NCBI GenBank assembly: GCA_019114585.1
Contig: DXFE01000055.1
Span: 1-23,647, forward strand
Source: Gemmiger_A avium
GTDB lineage: Bacteria > Bacillota > Clostridia > Oscillospirales > Ruminococcaceae
Reading direction: 5' to 3'
Length of the DNA: 23,647 nucleotides
Position numbers and translations under genes: made by a program. Below the pieces are notes generated by a model, which saw nothing but the letters and a program-made list of their open reading frames with translations, was not told the DNA's origin and searched no databases. This document shows, piece by piece, positions 15,262-21,690 of the stretch (position 1 is the first letter of the stretch; each line of letters starts with the position of its first letter).

Positions 15262-16710
15262 ATGAACATCGTCATCACCGGCCTGGCCTCGGTTTACGAA
15301 CCGGAAAACGTGGCCCGGCTGTTCTATCCCCAGGGGCGGCTGCTGGCTGCCCGTCCCGCCGGCCGGGACGACCTGGTGCTGGCCCGGGCGGGCCGCCGCC
15401 ACCTGCTGGCCGCCGTGCGGGAAAACGGCCGCTGCGCCTGGCTGCGCCGTCCGCTGGCCCCCGGCCAGGACCCGGAGTATGCCCTCACCGATCTGGTCTA
15501 CCAGCTGCTGGTGGGCTTTACCGGGGTGCGCCCGCCCTGGGGCTCCATGACCGGGGTGCGCCCGGTGCGCATTATCCACGACAGCCGGGCCCGCGGCCTG
15601 TCGGAAGAAGCCATCCGCTCCCGGTTCGTGGACCGTTACCACTGCACCGAGGAAAAATACCGGCTGGCCCTCTCTATTGCCGACCTGCAGCGGCCGGTGA
15701 TGGCCGCCGCCCGGCCCCGGGACTGCAGCCTGTACATTGGCATCCCGTTCTGCCCCTCCCGGTGCAGCTACTGCAGCTTTGTGTCCCGCACCATCGAGCG
15801 GGAGCATAAACTGGTGCAGCCCTATGTGGACGCTTTGTGCCGGGAAATCGAGGAGATGCGCCGCCAGATCGACGCCTGCGGCCTGACCCTCAAAACCATC
15901 TACATCGGCGGCGGCACCCCCACCAGCCTGTCCGCTGACCAGCTGCGCCAGCTTATGGGCAAGGTGCGGGAACTGTTTGACCTGTCCGGCCTGGAGGAAT
16001 ACACGGTGGAGGCGGGCCGCCCCGACTGCACCGACGCGGAGAAGCTGGCGGTGCTCAAGGAATACGGCGCCACCCGCATCTCCATCAACCCCCAGACCTT
16101 CTCGGACGAGGTGCTGGCGGGCATCGGCCGCCGCCATACCGCCGCCGACATCGAGCGCTGCTACGCCGAGGCCCGGGCCGCGGGCCATACCAACATCAAC
16201 ATGGACCTGATCGCCGGTCTGCCCGGGGAGACGGTGGAGGGCTTCACCGCCAGTCTGCGCCGGGCCATCGAGCTGAACCCGGAAAACATCACCGTGCATA
16301 CCCTGACCCTCAAGCGGGCCTCCAACCTGGTGATCGACAAGGCCCGGGACGAGTACGGCGACGTGGCCGAGATGCTGCACGCCTGCTCCGCCCTGGCAGA
16401 CGCGGGCTACCGGCCCTACTACCTCTACCGGCAGAAGGGAACCCTGCAGAACCTGGAAAACACCGGCTGGTGCAAACCGGGCTTTGAGGGGCTGTACAAC
16501 ATCTACATCATGGAAGAGGTGCACACGATCCTGTCGGCCGGCGCGGGCGGCTCCACCAAGCTGGTGCAGCCCGGCGGCGACCACATCCAGCGCATCTTCA
16601 ACTATAAGTACCCCGCGGACTACATCAACGGTTTTGATACCGTGATGGACCGCAAAAAAGGAGTGAGTGAGTTCTATGCCCGCTATCTGGATCCCGAAAC
16701 GACTGGTTGA
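15262..16710 (+). CDS. hemZ: HemZ-type coproporphyrinogen dehydrogenase (radical SAM)
   Basis: A 482-residue radical SAM protein of the HemZ branch of the HemN family, annotated as oxygen-independent coproporphyrinogen III oxidase-like. About 150 residues precede the radical SAM core. The [4Fe-4S] motif is CPSRCSYC (Cys164, Cys168, Cys171), followed by YIGGGTPT and INMDLIAGLPGET. The start is ATG 15262, 4 nt after the MBL gene. No other haem-synthesis gene is in the window, so a role outside haem production is possible. The 3' end overlaps the nucleoside kinase gene by about 35 nt. Confidence 0.93.
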   Translation: MNIVITGLASVYEPENVARLFYPQGRLLAARPAGRDDLVLARAGRRHLLAAVRENGRCAWLRRPLAPGQDPEYALTDLVYQLLVGFTGVRPPWGSMTGVRPVRIIHDSRARGLSEEAIRSRFVDRYHCTEEKYRLALSIADLQRPVMAAARPRDCSLYIGIPFCPSRCSYCSFVSRTIEREHKLVQPYVDALCREIEEMRRQIDACGLTLKTIYIGGGTPTSLSADQLRQLMGKVRELFDLSGLEEYTVEAGRPDCTDAEKLAVLKEYGATRISINPQTFSDEVLAGIGRRHTAADIERCYAEARAAGHTNINMDLIAGLPGETVEGFTASLRRAIELNPENITVHTLTLKRASNLVIDKARDEYGDVAEMLHACSALADAGYRPYYLYRQKGTLQNLENTGWCKPGFEGLYNIYIMEEVHTILSAGAGGSTKLVQPGGDHIQRIFNYKYPADYINGFDTVMDRKKGVSEFYARYLDPETTG

Positions 16711-17602
16711 GACCAGCCTGATCAACACCGCCGCCGAAAGCGCCAAAAGTTTCGTCTCCCACTGCGAGATCGAGTATGAAAGCCGGGTATACGCCGCGGC
16801 GGGCGAGGTGCTGGCCAGCGGCTGCCATGTGGTGATGCTCACCGGCCCCTCCGCCTCCGGCAAGACCACCAGCGCCCACAAGCTGGCCGCCGCCCTGGAG
16901 CGCCGGGGCTGCCCGGCCCAGGTGGTCAGCCTGGATAACTTCTATCTGAACCTGAACGACTACCCCCGCCTGCCGGATGGCAGCAAGGATTACGAAAACA
17001 TCACCGCCCTGGACATCCCCGCCATCCACACGGTGCTCAGCCAGCTGCTGACCCAGGGCGAGGCCGAGCTGCCGGTGTTCGATTTCACCACCGAGAACCG
17101 CAAGCCCGAAACCGAGCACATCAACCTGAACGGGGGCGTCTGCGTGGTGGAGGGCATCCACGCGCTGAACCCCATCCTGACCGAAACCCTGCCCCGGGAC
17201 AAGGTCTACAAGATCTACGCGGGCCTGCGGGAGGAATACTCCCACAAGGGCCAGCGGGTACTGCCCACCCGGGATATCCGCCTGGCCCGCCGTATGGTGC
17301 GGGATTACAAGTACCGGGGCCACAGCCTGGAAAAGACCCTGGGCATGTGGAGCAGCGTCTGCGCCGGCGAAGACCGGTTTATCAAGCCTTTCAAGGTGGA
17401 GGCCGACCTGCTGCTGGACACCTCCTTCAGCTACGAGCCCTGCCTGCTGGCCGGGCAGATTGCGCCGCTGGCGGGCAAGCTGCCGGACGACAGCCCCCTG
17501 GCCGAGATGCTCAACAGCCTGGCCGGGCGGTTTGCCCTGTGCGACCCGCTGAGCCTGGATCTGGTGCCCGCCGACAGTATGCTGCGGGAATTCCTGGGCT
17601 GA
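16676..17602 (+). CDS. Nucleoside (uridine) kinase, PRK/UdK family
   Basis: A 308-residue P-loop kinase of the phosphoribulokinase/uridine kinase family. It has Walker A GPSASGKTT (57-65), a base/ribose loop SLDNFYLNLNDYPR, Asp/Phe motif FDFTTENRK, and Walker-B-like VVEGIHALNP. Many clostridial homologues carry an N-terminal TGS plus threonyl-tRNA-synthetase-like region; it is missing here and the protein starts about 55 residues before the P-loop. The start is uncertain: ATG 16676 lies 12 nt after AAGGAG (16658-16663), and GTG 16667 is in frame but only 3 nt from it. It overlaps the end of hemZ and is the last gene of the long operon. Confidence 0.88.
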   Translation: MPAIWIPKRLVETSLINTAAESAKSFVSHCEIEYESRVYAAAGEVLASGCHVVMLTGPSASGKTTSAHKLAAALERRGCPAQVVSLDNFYLNLNDYPRLPDGSKDYENITALDIPAIHTVLSQLLTQGEAELPVFDFTTENRKPETEHINLNGGVCVVEGIHALNPILTETLPRDKVYKIYAGLREEYSHKGQRVLPTRDIRLARRMVRDYKYRGHSLEKTLGMWSSVCAGEDRFIKPFKVEADLLLDTSFSYEPCLLAGQIAPLAGKLPDDSPLAEMLNSLAGRFALCDPLSLDLVPADSMLREFLG

Positions 17603-17612
17603 AAGCTGCCGC

Positions 17613-17641
17613 TTGCGTCCCGGGGGCCGGGGCGGTATAAT
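17613..17641 (+). promoter_or_regulatory. Sigma-A promoter for the zinc-ribbon gene
   Basis: -35 TTGCGT (17613-17618), 17 bp, -10 TATAAT (17636-17641). It lies 10 nt after the kinase stop codon and gives a leader of about 52 nt. Confidence 0.82.
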
Positions 17642-17699
17642 ACAGGTAATTCCAAACCAAACAACGGGCGCACAGCCCGGGAATGAGAGGTGCTTTCGC

Positions 17700-18080
17700 A
17701 TGAATCTGGATCTGAACCGTATTCTGGACGCCGGTGTTGAGGTGGCCCAGAGCGTAAAGGTAGCCGCCATAGACCTGGCCGACAAGGGCAAGAAGCAGGT
17801 GGAGCTGCTCAACGCCCAGAACAAGCTGGCCCGTGCGCAGCGTCAGCTGGGCGCGCTGGTCTACAGCCTGATCCGCAGCGGGGAAGAAAACCGCGAACTG
17901 GTGGACAAGTACGTCCAGGCCATCGCCGCCATCGAAGCGGAGATCGACCGCATCAAGGCACAGCCGGAGTTCACCCCCGCCGCTGCCCCCGCCGAAAAGG
18001 CGGAGCGTCATTGCCCCCAGTGCGGCGCCGAGGTGGAAGAGGATGCCCTCTTTTGTCATCGGTGCGGGGCACAGCTCTAA
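17700..18080 (+). CDS. Small zinc-ribbon protein of unknown function
   Basis: A 126-residue protein I do not recognise as a named family. Residues 1-90 are predicted helical and charged (DKGKKQVELLNAQNKLARAQ), likely a coiled coil. After an Ala/Pro linker (about 92-100) the C-terminus is a double-zinc-knuckle ribbon with C105PQC108 and C119HRC122. Such ribbons are common at the ends of Firmicute regulatory or membrane-associated scaffold proteins. ATG 17700 is preceded by GAGAGGTG; an in-frame extension upstream runs through the promoter and is rejected. It is monocistronic, with its own strong promoter and terminator, between the long operon and mazG. Confidence 0.85.
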   Translation: MNLDLNRILDAGVEVAQSVKVAAIDLADKGKKQVELLNAQNKLARAQRQLGALVYSLIRSGEENRELVDKYVQAIAAIEAEIDRIKAQPEFTPAAAPAEKAERHCPQCGAEVEEDALFCHRCGAQL

Positions 18081-18143
18081 GCCCGCGCTGGGCGGCGCGC
18101 TGGTGATCCGGCGCACCCGCCCGAAACGTCCCGAATAAGGCAG

Positions 18144-18171
18144 GCTCCCCGGCGCTCGCCGGGGGGCTTTT
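18144..18171 (+). terminator. Rho-independent terminator after the zinc-ribbon gene
   Basis: 11-bp stem GCTCCCCGGCG (18144-18154) / CGCCGGGGGGC (18157-18167) with one G-U pair and a tight loop, followed by TTTT. Confidence 0.85.
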
Positions 18172-18292
18172 GGCGTCCGGTATCCGGCCCCGAAAACCGC
18201 TTGTTCCTGCCATTTTGGCGGGTTTTGCGGCAGCCGGTGTGCTGGAAATGCTTAACATCTGTTCAAATACTGTGACTTTCCGTATAAAATAC
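18172..18292. other. Non-coding gap before mazG
   Basis: Part of a 307-bp gene-free interval (18081-18387). It holds a weaker second hairpin (CCTGCC 18206-18211 / GGCGGG 18217-18222, then TTTT) and an AT-rich stretch from about 18245. I see no small gene with a credible RBS on either strand and no riboswitch I can name. Confidence 0.5.
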
Positions 18293-18321
18293 TTGCAAAC
18301 CGGCAAAGTGTACTGTAAAAT
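18293..18321 (+). promoter_or_regulatory. Sigma-A promoter for the mazG cluster
   Basis: -35 TTGCAA (18293-18298), 17 bp, -10 TAAAAT (18316-18321), giving a leader of about 60 nt to the mazG start. Confidence 0.8.
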
Positions 18322-18387
18322 GGTAAAAGCCGATTTTTCGTTTGCAGACGGCAGGCCGCAAAGCCGCGCCGCCGGGAGGTGCCCTCT

Positions 18388-19179
18388 ATGGTGGAGTTTA
18401 CGCCCAAAACCCGGTATGATATCCGGGACCTGCTGGAGATCGTGCGCCTGCTGCGCGCGCCCGGCGGCTGCCCCTGGGACCGGGCCCAGACCCACGAGAG
18501 CATCCGGGCCAATTTCCTGGAGGAGACCTACGAGGCGGTGGACGCCATCGACCTGAAGGACGCCGACCTGCTGCGGGAAGAATTGGGCGATGTGCTCATG
18601 CAGGTTGTGCTGCATTGCCAGATGGAGACCGAACAGGACCGGTTCACCTTTGACGATGTGTGCAACGAGCTGTGCCAGAAGCTGGTCTACCGGCATCCCC
18701 ATGTGTTCGGGGAGGCGCAGGCCGCCGGCGGCGAACAGGCCCTGGCCAACTGGAACGAGCGCAAGAATACCGAAAAAGGCCGCAACAGCGCCCGGGACGA
18801 TCTGGAAAGCGTGCCCGCCGCCCTGCCCGCTCTGATGCGGGCGGCCAAGCTGCAGAAGCGGGCTGCCGGGCGGGGCGTTCCCGCGCCGGATGCCGCCGCC
18901 GCGCTGGACCGGCTGCAGGCCGGGCTGGATAATATGCGCCGGGCCCTGGCCGCCGGCGAAACCGCTGGTGTGGGCGGGCTGCTGTTTGATACGGTGGCGC
19001 TGGCCCGTGCCCTGGGGCAGGAGCCGGAAGAAGCGCTTACCCGCGCGGGCACGGCCTTTACCCGCCGGGTGGAAGCCTGTGAGGACGCCGCCCTGGCTGC
19101 CGGAACCACCCTGGCCGGGGCCGCACCGGAAGCCCTGGCCGCCTGCTGGGGGCAAGAATCAACGCAAGCTTCAGAGTAA
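18388..19179 (+). CDS. mazG: MazG nucleoside triphosphate pyrophosphohydrolase
   Basis: A 263-residue all-alpha NTP pyrophosphatase that removes aberrant nucleotides. The first MazG domain is clear: GGCPWDRAQTHESIR, the metal-binding NFLEETYEAVDAI and LREELGDVLMQVVLH, then HPHVFG and NWNERKNTEK. The C-terminal half has a weaker second MazG-like domain (VGGLLFDTVALARALGQEPEEAL). B. subtilis YabN carries an extra N-terminal tetrapyrrole-methylase domain; it is absent here. ATG 18388 follows GGGAGG (18374-18379); a GTG at 18379 overlaps the SD. It heads the yabN-yabR-like cluster. Confidence 0.94.
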   Translation: MVEFTPKTRYDIRDLLEIVRLLRAPGGCPWDRAQTHESIRANFLEETYEAVDAIDLKDADLLREELGDVLMQVVLHCQMETEQDRFTFDDVCNELCQKLVYRHPHVFGEAQAAGGEQALANWNERKNTEKGRNSARDDLESVPAALPALMRAAKLQKRAAGRGVPAPDAAAALDRLQAGLDNMRRALAAGETAGVGGLLFDTVALARALGQEPEEALTRAGTAFTRRVEACEDAALAAGTTLAGAAPEALAACWGQESTQASE

Positions 19180-19217
19180 TCGCTCTGTGCTGATAAAATT
19201 TTGGAGGTTGAATTATA

Positions 19218-19493
19218 ATGACCAAAGTTGAACTGATCGCTAAGGTTGCCGCCGAAGCTGAAATCACCAAGAAGGATGCCGAGAAGGCTGTCAACGCTGC
19301 TCTGGACGCTATCACCGAGGCCCTGAAGGCCGGTGACAAGGTTTCCCTGGTGGGCTTCGGCACCTTCGAGACCCATGAGCGTGCCGCCCGTTCCGGCATC
19401 AATCCCCGCACCAAGGAGCCCATCGAGATCGCCGCTTCCGTGGCTCCCGTGTTCAAGGCCGGCAAGGCCCTGAAGGACGCCGTTTCCAAGTAA
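19218..19493 (+). CDS. hup: Nucleoid protein HU
   Basis: A 91-residue histone-like DNA-bending protein. It opens MTKVELIAKVA, continues with TKKDAEKAVNAALDAI, and contains the conserved VGFGTFE and the DNA-binding arm with GINPRTKEPIEI; it ends ALKDAV. The arm reads ERAARSGINPRT, typical. A good RBS (GGAGGTTG, 19203-19210) sits in an AT-rich leader. Codons differ from neighbours (more GCT, GTT, AAG), the bias expected of a very highly expressed gene. It is inserted between mazG and rqcP, an arrangement seen in Clostridia. Confidence 0.97.
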   Translation: MTKVELIAKVAAEAEITKKDAEKAVNAALDAITEALKAGDKVSLVGFGTFETHERAARSGINPRTKEPIEIAASVAPVFKAGKALKDAVSK

Positions 19494-19508
19494 GCGATCC
19501 GTTTTCCG

Positions 19509-19540
19509 GGCCCTGCCGCACCGCTGCGGCGGGGCCTTTT
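19509..19540 (+). terminator. Rho-independent terminator after HU
   Basis: 12-bp stem GGCCCTGCCGCA (19509-19520) / TGCGGCGGGGCC (19525-19536) with one G-U pair and a CCGC loop, followed by TTTTC. No separate promoter was seen before rqcP, so partial read-through is likely. Confidence 0.85.
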
Positions 19541-19562
19541 CTGTAAAAACAGGAGGCAGCGT

Positions 19563-19808
19563 ATGCGTATTGATAAATATCTTAAGGTCAGCCGCCTGAT
19601 CAAGCGGCGCACCGTGGCCAACGAGGTGGCCGACGCAGGCCGCATCCTGGTCAACGGCAAGCCCGCCAAGGCCAGCTATGCGGTCAAGGTGGGGGATGAG
19701 ATCGAGATCACCTTCGGCAATCGTCCGGTCAAGGTGCGGGTGCTCAGCGTGGATGCGCCCGCCGGCAAGGACGTGGCCCGGGAGATGTACGAGGTGCTGG
19801 AGGGTTGA
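19563..19808 (+). CDS. rqcP: RqcP (YabO), S4-domain ribosome quality control protein
   Basis: An 81-residue RNA-binding protein consisting of one S4 domain. It begins MRIDKYLKVSRLIKRRT and has GRILVNGKPAKASY, the S4 core. In B. subtilis RqcP helps RqcH add alanine tails to stalled nascent chains on the 50S subunit. The RBS AGGAGGC lies before ATG 19563. Its position before yabP, yabQ and divIC matches yabO of B. subtilis. A terminator hairpin overlaps its stop codon. Confidence 0.92.
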   Translation: MRIDKYLKVSRLIKRRTVANEVADAGRILVNGKPAKASYAVKVGDEIEITFGNRPVKVRVLSVDAPAGKDVAREMYEVLEG

Positions 19809-19827
19809 GCCCCTCCGGCATTTTTTT
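19795..19827 (+). terminator. Terminator overlapping the rqcP stop codon
   Basis: TGCTGGAGGG (19795-19804) / CCCTCCGGCA (19811-19820), one G-U pair, 6-nt loop containing the stop, followed by seven T. It separates rqcP from the sporulation genes. Confidence 0.85.
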
Positions 19828-19846
19828 GTGCGCGGGCGCATACGTT
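19817..19846 (+). promoter_or_regulatory. Candidate sigma-E promoter for yabPQ
   Basis: GGCATTTT (19817-19824), 14 bp, CATACGTT (19839-19846). Against the B. subtilis sigma-E consensus GKCATATT-N14-CATACAAT (recalled) this is 7/8 and 6/8. The -35 lies within the terminator T-run. yabP and yabQ belong to the sigma-E regulon in B. subtilis. Confidence 0.55.
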
Positions 19847-19875
19847 TGTAGCACAAGAAAGGCAGGTGCCCGTAT

Positions 19876-20175
19876 ATGCAGCAGCGCAGCCCGGCTCCCG
19901 CGGCCCCGGCGCAGGCCCGGCAGCCCCATACCCTGATCGTGGAAAACCGGGGTTCCATCAGCGCCACCGGCGTGACCCGCATCGTCAGCTGTGACGAAAA
20001 CGGCGCGGTGCTGGAAACCAGCCAGGGGATTCTTACCATCGGCGGCCAGGAGATCCGGGTCAGCGAGCTCAGCGCCCAGACCGGCGAACTGCGGATCTTC
20101 GGCCGGATCGACTATCTGCAGTATACCGAGCCCCGCCCCACCGCCGGCGGCTGGCTGCGGCGGCTGGTACGCTGA
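19876..20175 (+). CDS. yabP: Sporulation protein YabP
   Basis: A 99-residue YabP/YqfC-family protein, made in the mother cell in B. subtilis and needed for spore formation there together with YabQ. After a Pro/Ala/Gln-rich N-tail (1-17) the family core HTLIVENRGSISATGVTRIV is followed by DENGAVLETSQGILTIGG and LRIFGRIDYLQYTE. No membrane segment. The RBS GGCAGGTG precedes ATG 19876. It stands behind a candidate sigma-E promoter and a terminator, so it is separable from rqcP. Confidence 0.93.
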   Translation: MQQRSPAPAAPAQARQPHTLIVENRGSISATGVTRIVSCDENGAVLETSQGILTIGGQEIRVSELSAQTGELRIFGRIDYLQYTEPRPTAGGWLRRLVR

Positions 20176-20180
20176 CCGCG

Positions 20181-20633
20181 ATGGGCCTGGCGGCGGATCT
20201 GTCCGCCTGCCTGGCGCTGGGGGTGCTGCTGGCCGGGATGCTGCTGGCCGGGCGGGCGGTGCTGGGCGGCACAAAGGCCGCCCGGTTTGTGCTGGATGTG
20301 GCGGGCTTTGCGCTGGCGGCGGTGCTGCTGTGCGGGTTTTCGGCCACCCGCAGCGCGGCGGGGGCGCTGCGCTGGTATATGCTGCCGGCCCTGGCCGCCG
20401 GGCTCTGGGCCGGCTGGCTGACCCTGGGGCCCGCCGTGCTGTATGCCGCCCGTCTGGCCCGCTGGGCGGCGGCACTGCCCTTTACGCTGGCGCTGCGGCT
20501 GGCCATTCTTCCCGCCGGGGCCCGGCTGGGCGGTTTTACCAGGGACAAATGGCGCAAAATCCGCTCCCGAAGCCGGAAAAGACGGAAAAAACGGTTGCAA
20601 AAAAATGCCGGGTTGTTGTATAATTCAAATTAA
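20181..20633 (+). CDS. yabQ: Spore cortex membrane protein YabQ
   Basis: A 150-residue membrane protein assigned to YabQ by size, topology and position between yabP and divIC. Hydrophobic segments lie at about residues 4-25, 33-53, 61-86 and 92-112. The C-terminal tail is strongly basic (RDKWRKIRSRSRKRRKKR) and probably cytoplasmic. B. subtilis YabQ is needed for cortex formation. ATG 20181 is 5 nt after the yabP stop with no strong SD, so it is probably translationally coupled. Its last codons overlap the divIC promoter -10. Confidence 0.8.
   Translation: MGLAADLSACLALGVLLAGMLLAGRAVLGGTKAARFVLDVAGFALAAVLLCGFSATRSAAGALRWYMLPALAAGLWAGWLTLGPAVLYAARLARWAAALPFTLALRLAILPAGARLGGFTRDKWRKIRSRSRKRRKKRLQKNAGLLYNSN
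20595..20624 (+). promoter_or_regulatory. Sigma-A promoter for divIC-S1 genes
   Basis: -35 TTGCAA (20595-20600), 18 bp, -10 TATAAT (20619-20624), located in the 3' end of yabQ. It frees the division gene from sporulation-specific transcription. Confidence 0.8.
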
Positions 20634-20679
20634 CTGAAACGTCTGTTTTCTGCAACAGCGTCCCAGGGAAGGGGGCCCC

Positions 20680-20973
20680 GTGGTGAAACGCAACAAGCAC
20701 TTTATGTCCCGGATGTTTTTCTGGGCGGCGGCGGTCTGCGCAGGTACCTACCTGATCGTAGGCATTGTGGTGAACCAGGTCTCCATCAGCTCCAAACAGC
20801 AGGCGCTGGCCTCGGTCCAGCAGCAGCTGGAACAGCAGCAGGCGGAAAACGAAGAGTTGGAGCGCGTGCTCACCAGCGGCAGCGAGGAGGAAATCGTGGA
20901 GCGGGTCGCCCGCGACCGGCTGGGCTATGCCCGCCCGGATGAGCGGGTCTTTGTGGACGTCAGCGGCAGCTGA
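20680..20973 (+). CDS. divIC: DivIC/FtsB-like septum formation initiator
   Basis: A 97-residue bitopic division protein. It has a short basic N-tail, one transmembrane helix (about 12-32), an extracytoplasmic Gln-rich coiled coil (SSKQQALASVQQQLEQQQ, to about residue 65) and the conserved C-terminal VERVARDRLGYARPDERVF seen in the FtsB/DivIC family. It would join the FtsL/DivIB septal complex. The start is GTG 20680 or GTG 20683, both behind AGGGAAGGGGG. Position after yabQ and before the S1 protein matches divIC. Confidence 0.9.
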   Translation: MVKRNKHFMSRMFFWAAAVCAGTYLIVGIVVNQVSISSKQQALASVQQQLEQQQAENEELERVLTSGSEEEIVERVARDRLGYARPDERVFVDVSGS

Positions 20974-21032
20974 ACAGGCGGCAGGGGACGTTGCGGTCCC
21001 TGCCAGTAAATCAAACAAAAGGGGATTCTTGC

Positions 21033-21488
21033 GTGCAGTTAGAGGTTGGAACGATTGTAGAGGGCACCGTCAGCGGCGTGAAAAAGTTCGGGGCGTTCGT
21101 CACCCTGCCGGAGGGCAAAACCGGCATGGTACATATCTCCGAGGTATCGAATGAGTTTATCCAGGACCTGTCGGCCGTATTGAGCGAAGGCCAGACGGTC
21201 AAGGTCAAGATTATCAACATTGCGGAGGACGGCAAGATAGCGCTTTCCATCAAGCGCACCCTGCCCCCGCCGGAGCGTCCTGCCCGCGGGCCCCGTGGTC
21301 CCCGTCCCGCCCAGCGGGGCGGCCGTGCCGATACCGGCCGGGTCTGGCAGCCCAAGGCGCCGCAGCCCCAGGGCGATCTGAGCTTTGAGGATATGATGGC
21401 CCGCTGGAAGAGCCAGAGCGAGGAGAAGAACGCCGATCTCAAGCGGGTAACCGAGGCCCATCGCGGCGGCGGGTCCCGCCGGCGCTGA
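21033..21488 (+). CDS. S1-domain RNA-binding protein (YabR/GSP13-like)
   Basis: A 151-residue protein with one S1 RNA-binding domain (about 2-73): EVGTIVEGTVSGVKKFGAFV, GMVHISEVS, VKVKIINIAEDGKIALSIK. A Pro/Arg/Gly-rich linker follows (about 77-105), then LSFEDMMARWKSQSEEK and a basic end. YabR-like proteins bind ribosomes or RNA and respond to general stress. The start is GTG 21033, 7 nt after AAAAGGGGA; an in-frame TTG at 20991 lacks an RBS. Confidence 0.92.
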   Translation: MQLEVGTIVEGTVSGVKKFGAFVTLPEGKTGMVHISEVSNEFIQDLSAVLSEGQTVKVKIINIAEDGKIALSIKRTLPPPERPARGPRGPRPAQRGGRADTGRVWQPKAPQPQGDLSFEDMMARWKSQSEEKNADLKRVTEAHRGGGSRRR

Positions 21489-21518
21489 GAAGCGTTTTCA
21501 CAAAAATATTTTTTTCGT

Positions 21519-21546
21519 CCCCGGCACAGCCTGCCGGGGGCTTTTT
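21519..21546 (+). terminator. Rho-independent terminator after the S1 gene
   Basis: CCCCGGCA (21519-21526) / TGCCGGGG (21532-21539), 5-nt loop, then GCTTTTT. Confidence 0.9.
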
Positions 21547-21615
21547 GCTGCCCTTTTTCGGCTTTTTGGTAAAAAAGTGCCGCTGCGGGGGGGACTGGTA
21601 TTTTTTGTGCATCTT

Positions 21616-21624
21616 TGCTATAAT
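21616..21624 (+). promoter_or_regulatory. Extended -10 promoter for hpf
   Basis: TGC-TATAAT with no good -35 (TGGTAT at 21596-21601 is the best at 17 bp). A start near 21631 would begin the transcript just before the leader hairpin. No recognisable sigma-H site, unlike B. subtilis hpf (yvyD). Confidence 0.65.
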
Positions 21625-21636
21625 ATAACCATCGAA

Positions 21637-21673
21637 CGGGCGCCGCGTGGTCTGTTCGACCAAGCGCCGCCCG
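21637..21673 (+). promoter_or_regulatory. Leader hairpin in the hpf mRNA
   Basis: Arms 21637-21652 and 21658-21673 pair at 14 of 16 positions around a TGTTC loop, ending 3 nt before the AAAGGAGG RBS. CGAAC (21633-21637) and GTTCG (21654-21658) could form an alternative fold. Too GC-rich and without U-run to be a terminator; a stability or translation control role is inferred. Confidence 0.55.
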
Positions 21674-21690
21674 ATAAAGGAGGCACAGGC

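Noticed and set aside
15208..16881. A 557-codon minus-strand frame opposite hemZ
   Set aside because: Antisense shadow of hemZ with low-complexity Gly/His/Val-rich product and no start signals. The same applies to the long minus frames at 3486-4913, 8586-10187 and 22253-23575.
19170..19199. Possible HU promoter TTCAGA-N18-TAAAAT with TG extension
   Set aside because: Transcription would start at about 19206, inside the HU ribosome binding site, leaving no usable leader. HU is more likely read from the mazG promoter or a site within mazG.
19545..19562. Separate promoter for rqcP
   Set aside because: No -10/-35 pair found between the HU terminator and the rqcP RBS; only an A-rich run is present, so read-through is the simpler view.
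21503..21516. A/T run AAAATATTTTTTT before the S1 terminator, considered as a promoter
   Set aside because: No -35 at suitable distance and it precedes a strong terminator hairpin.
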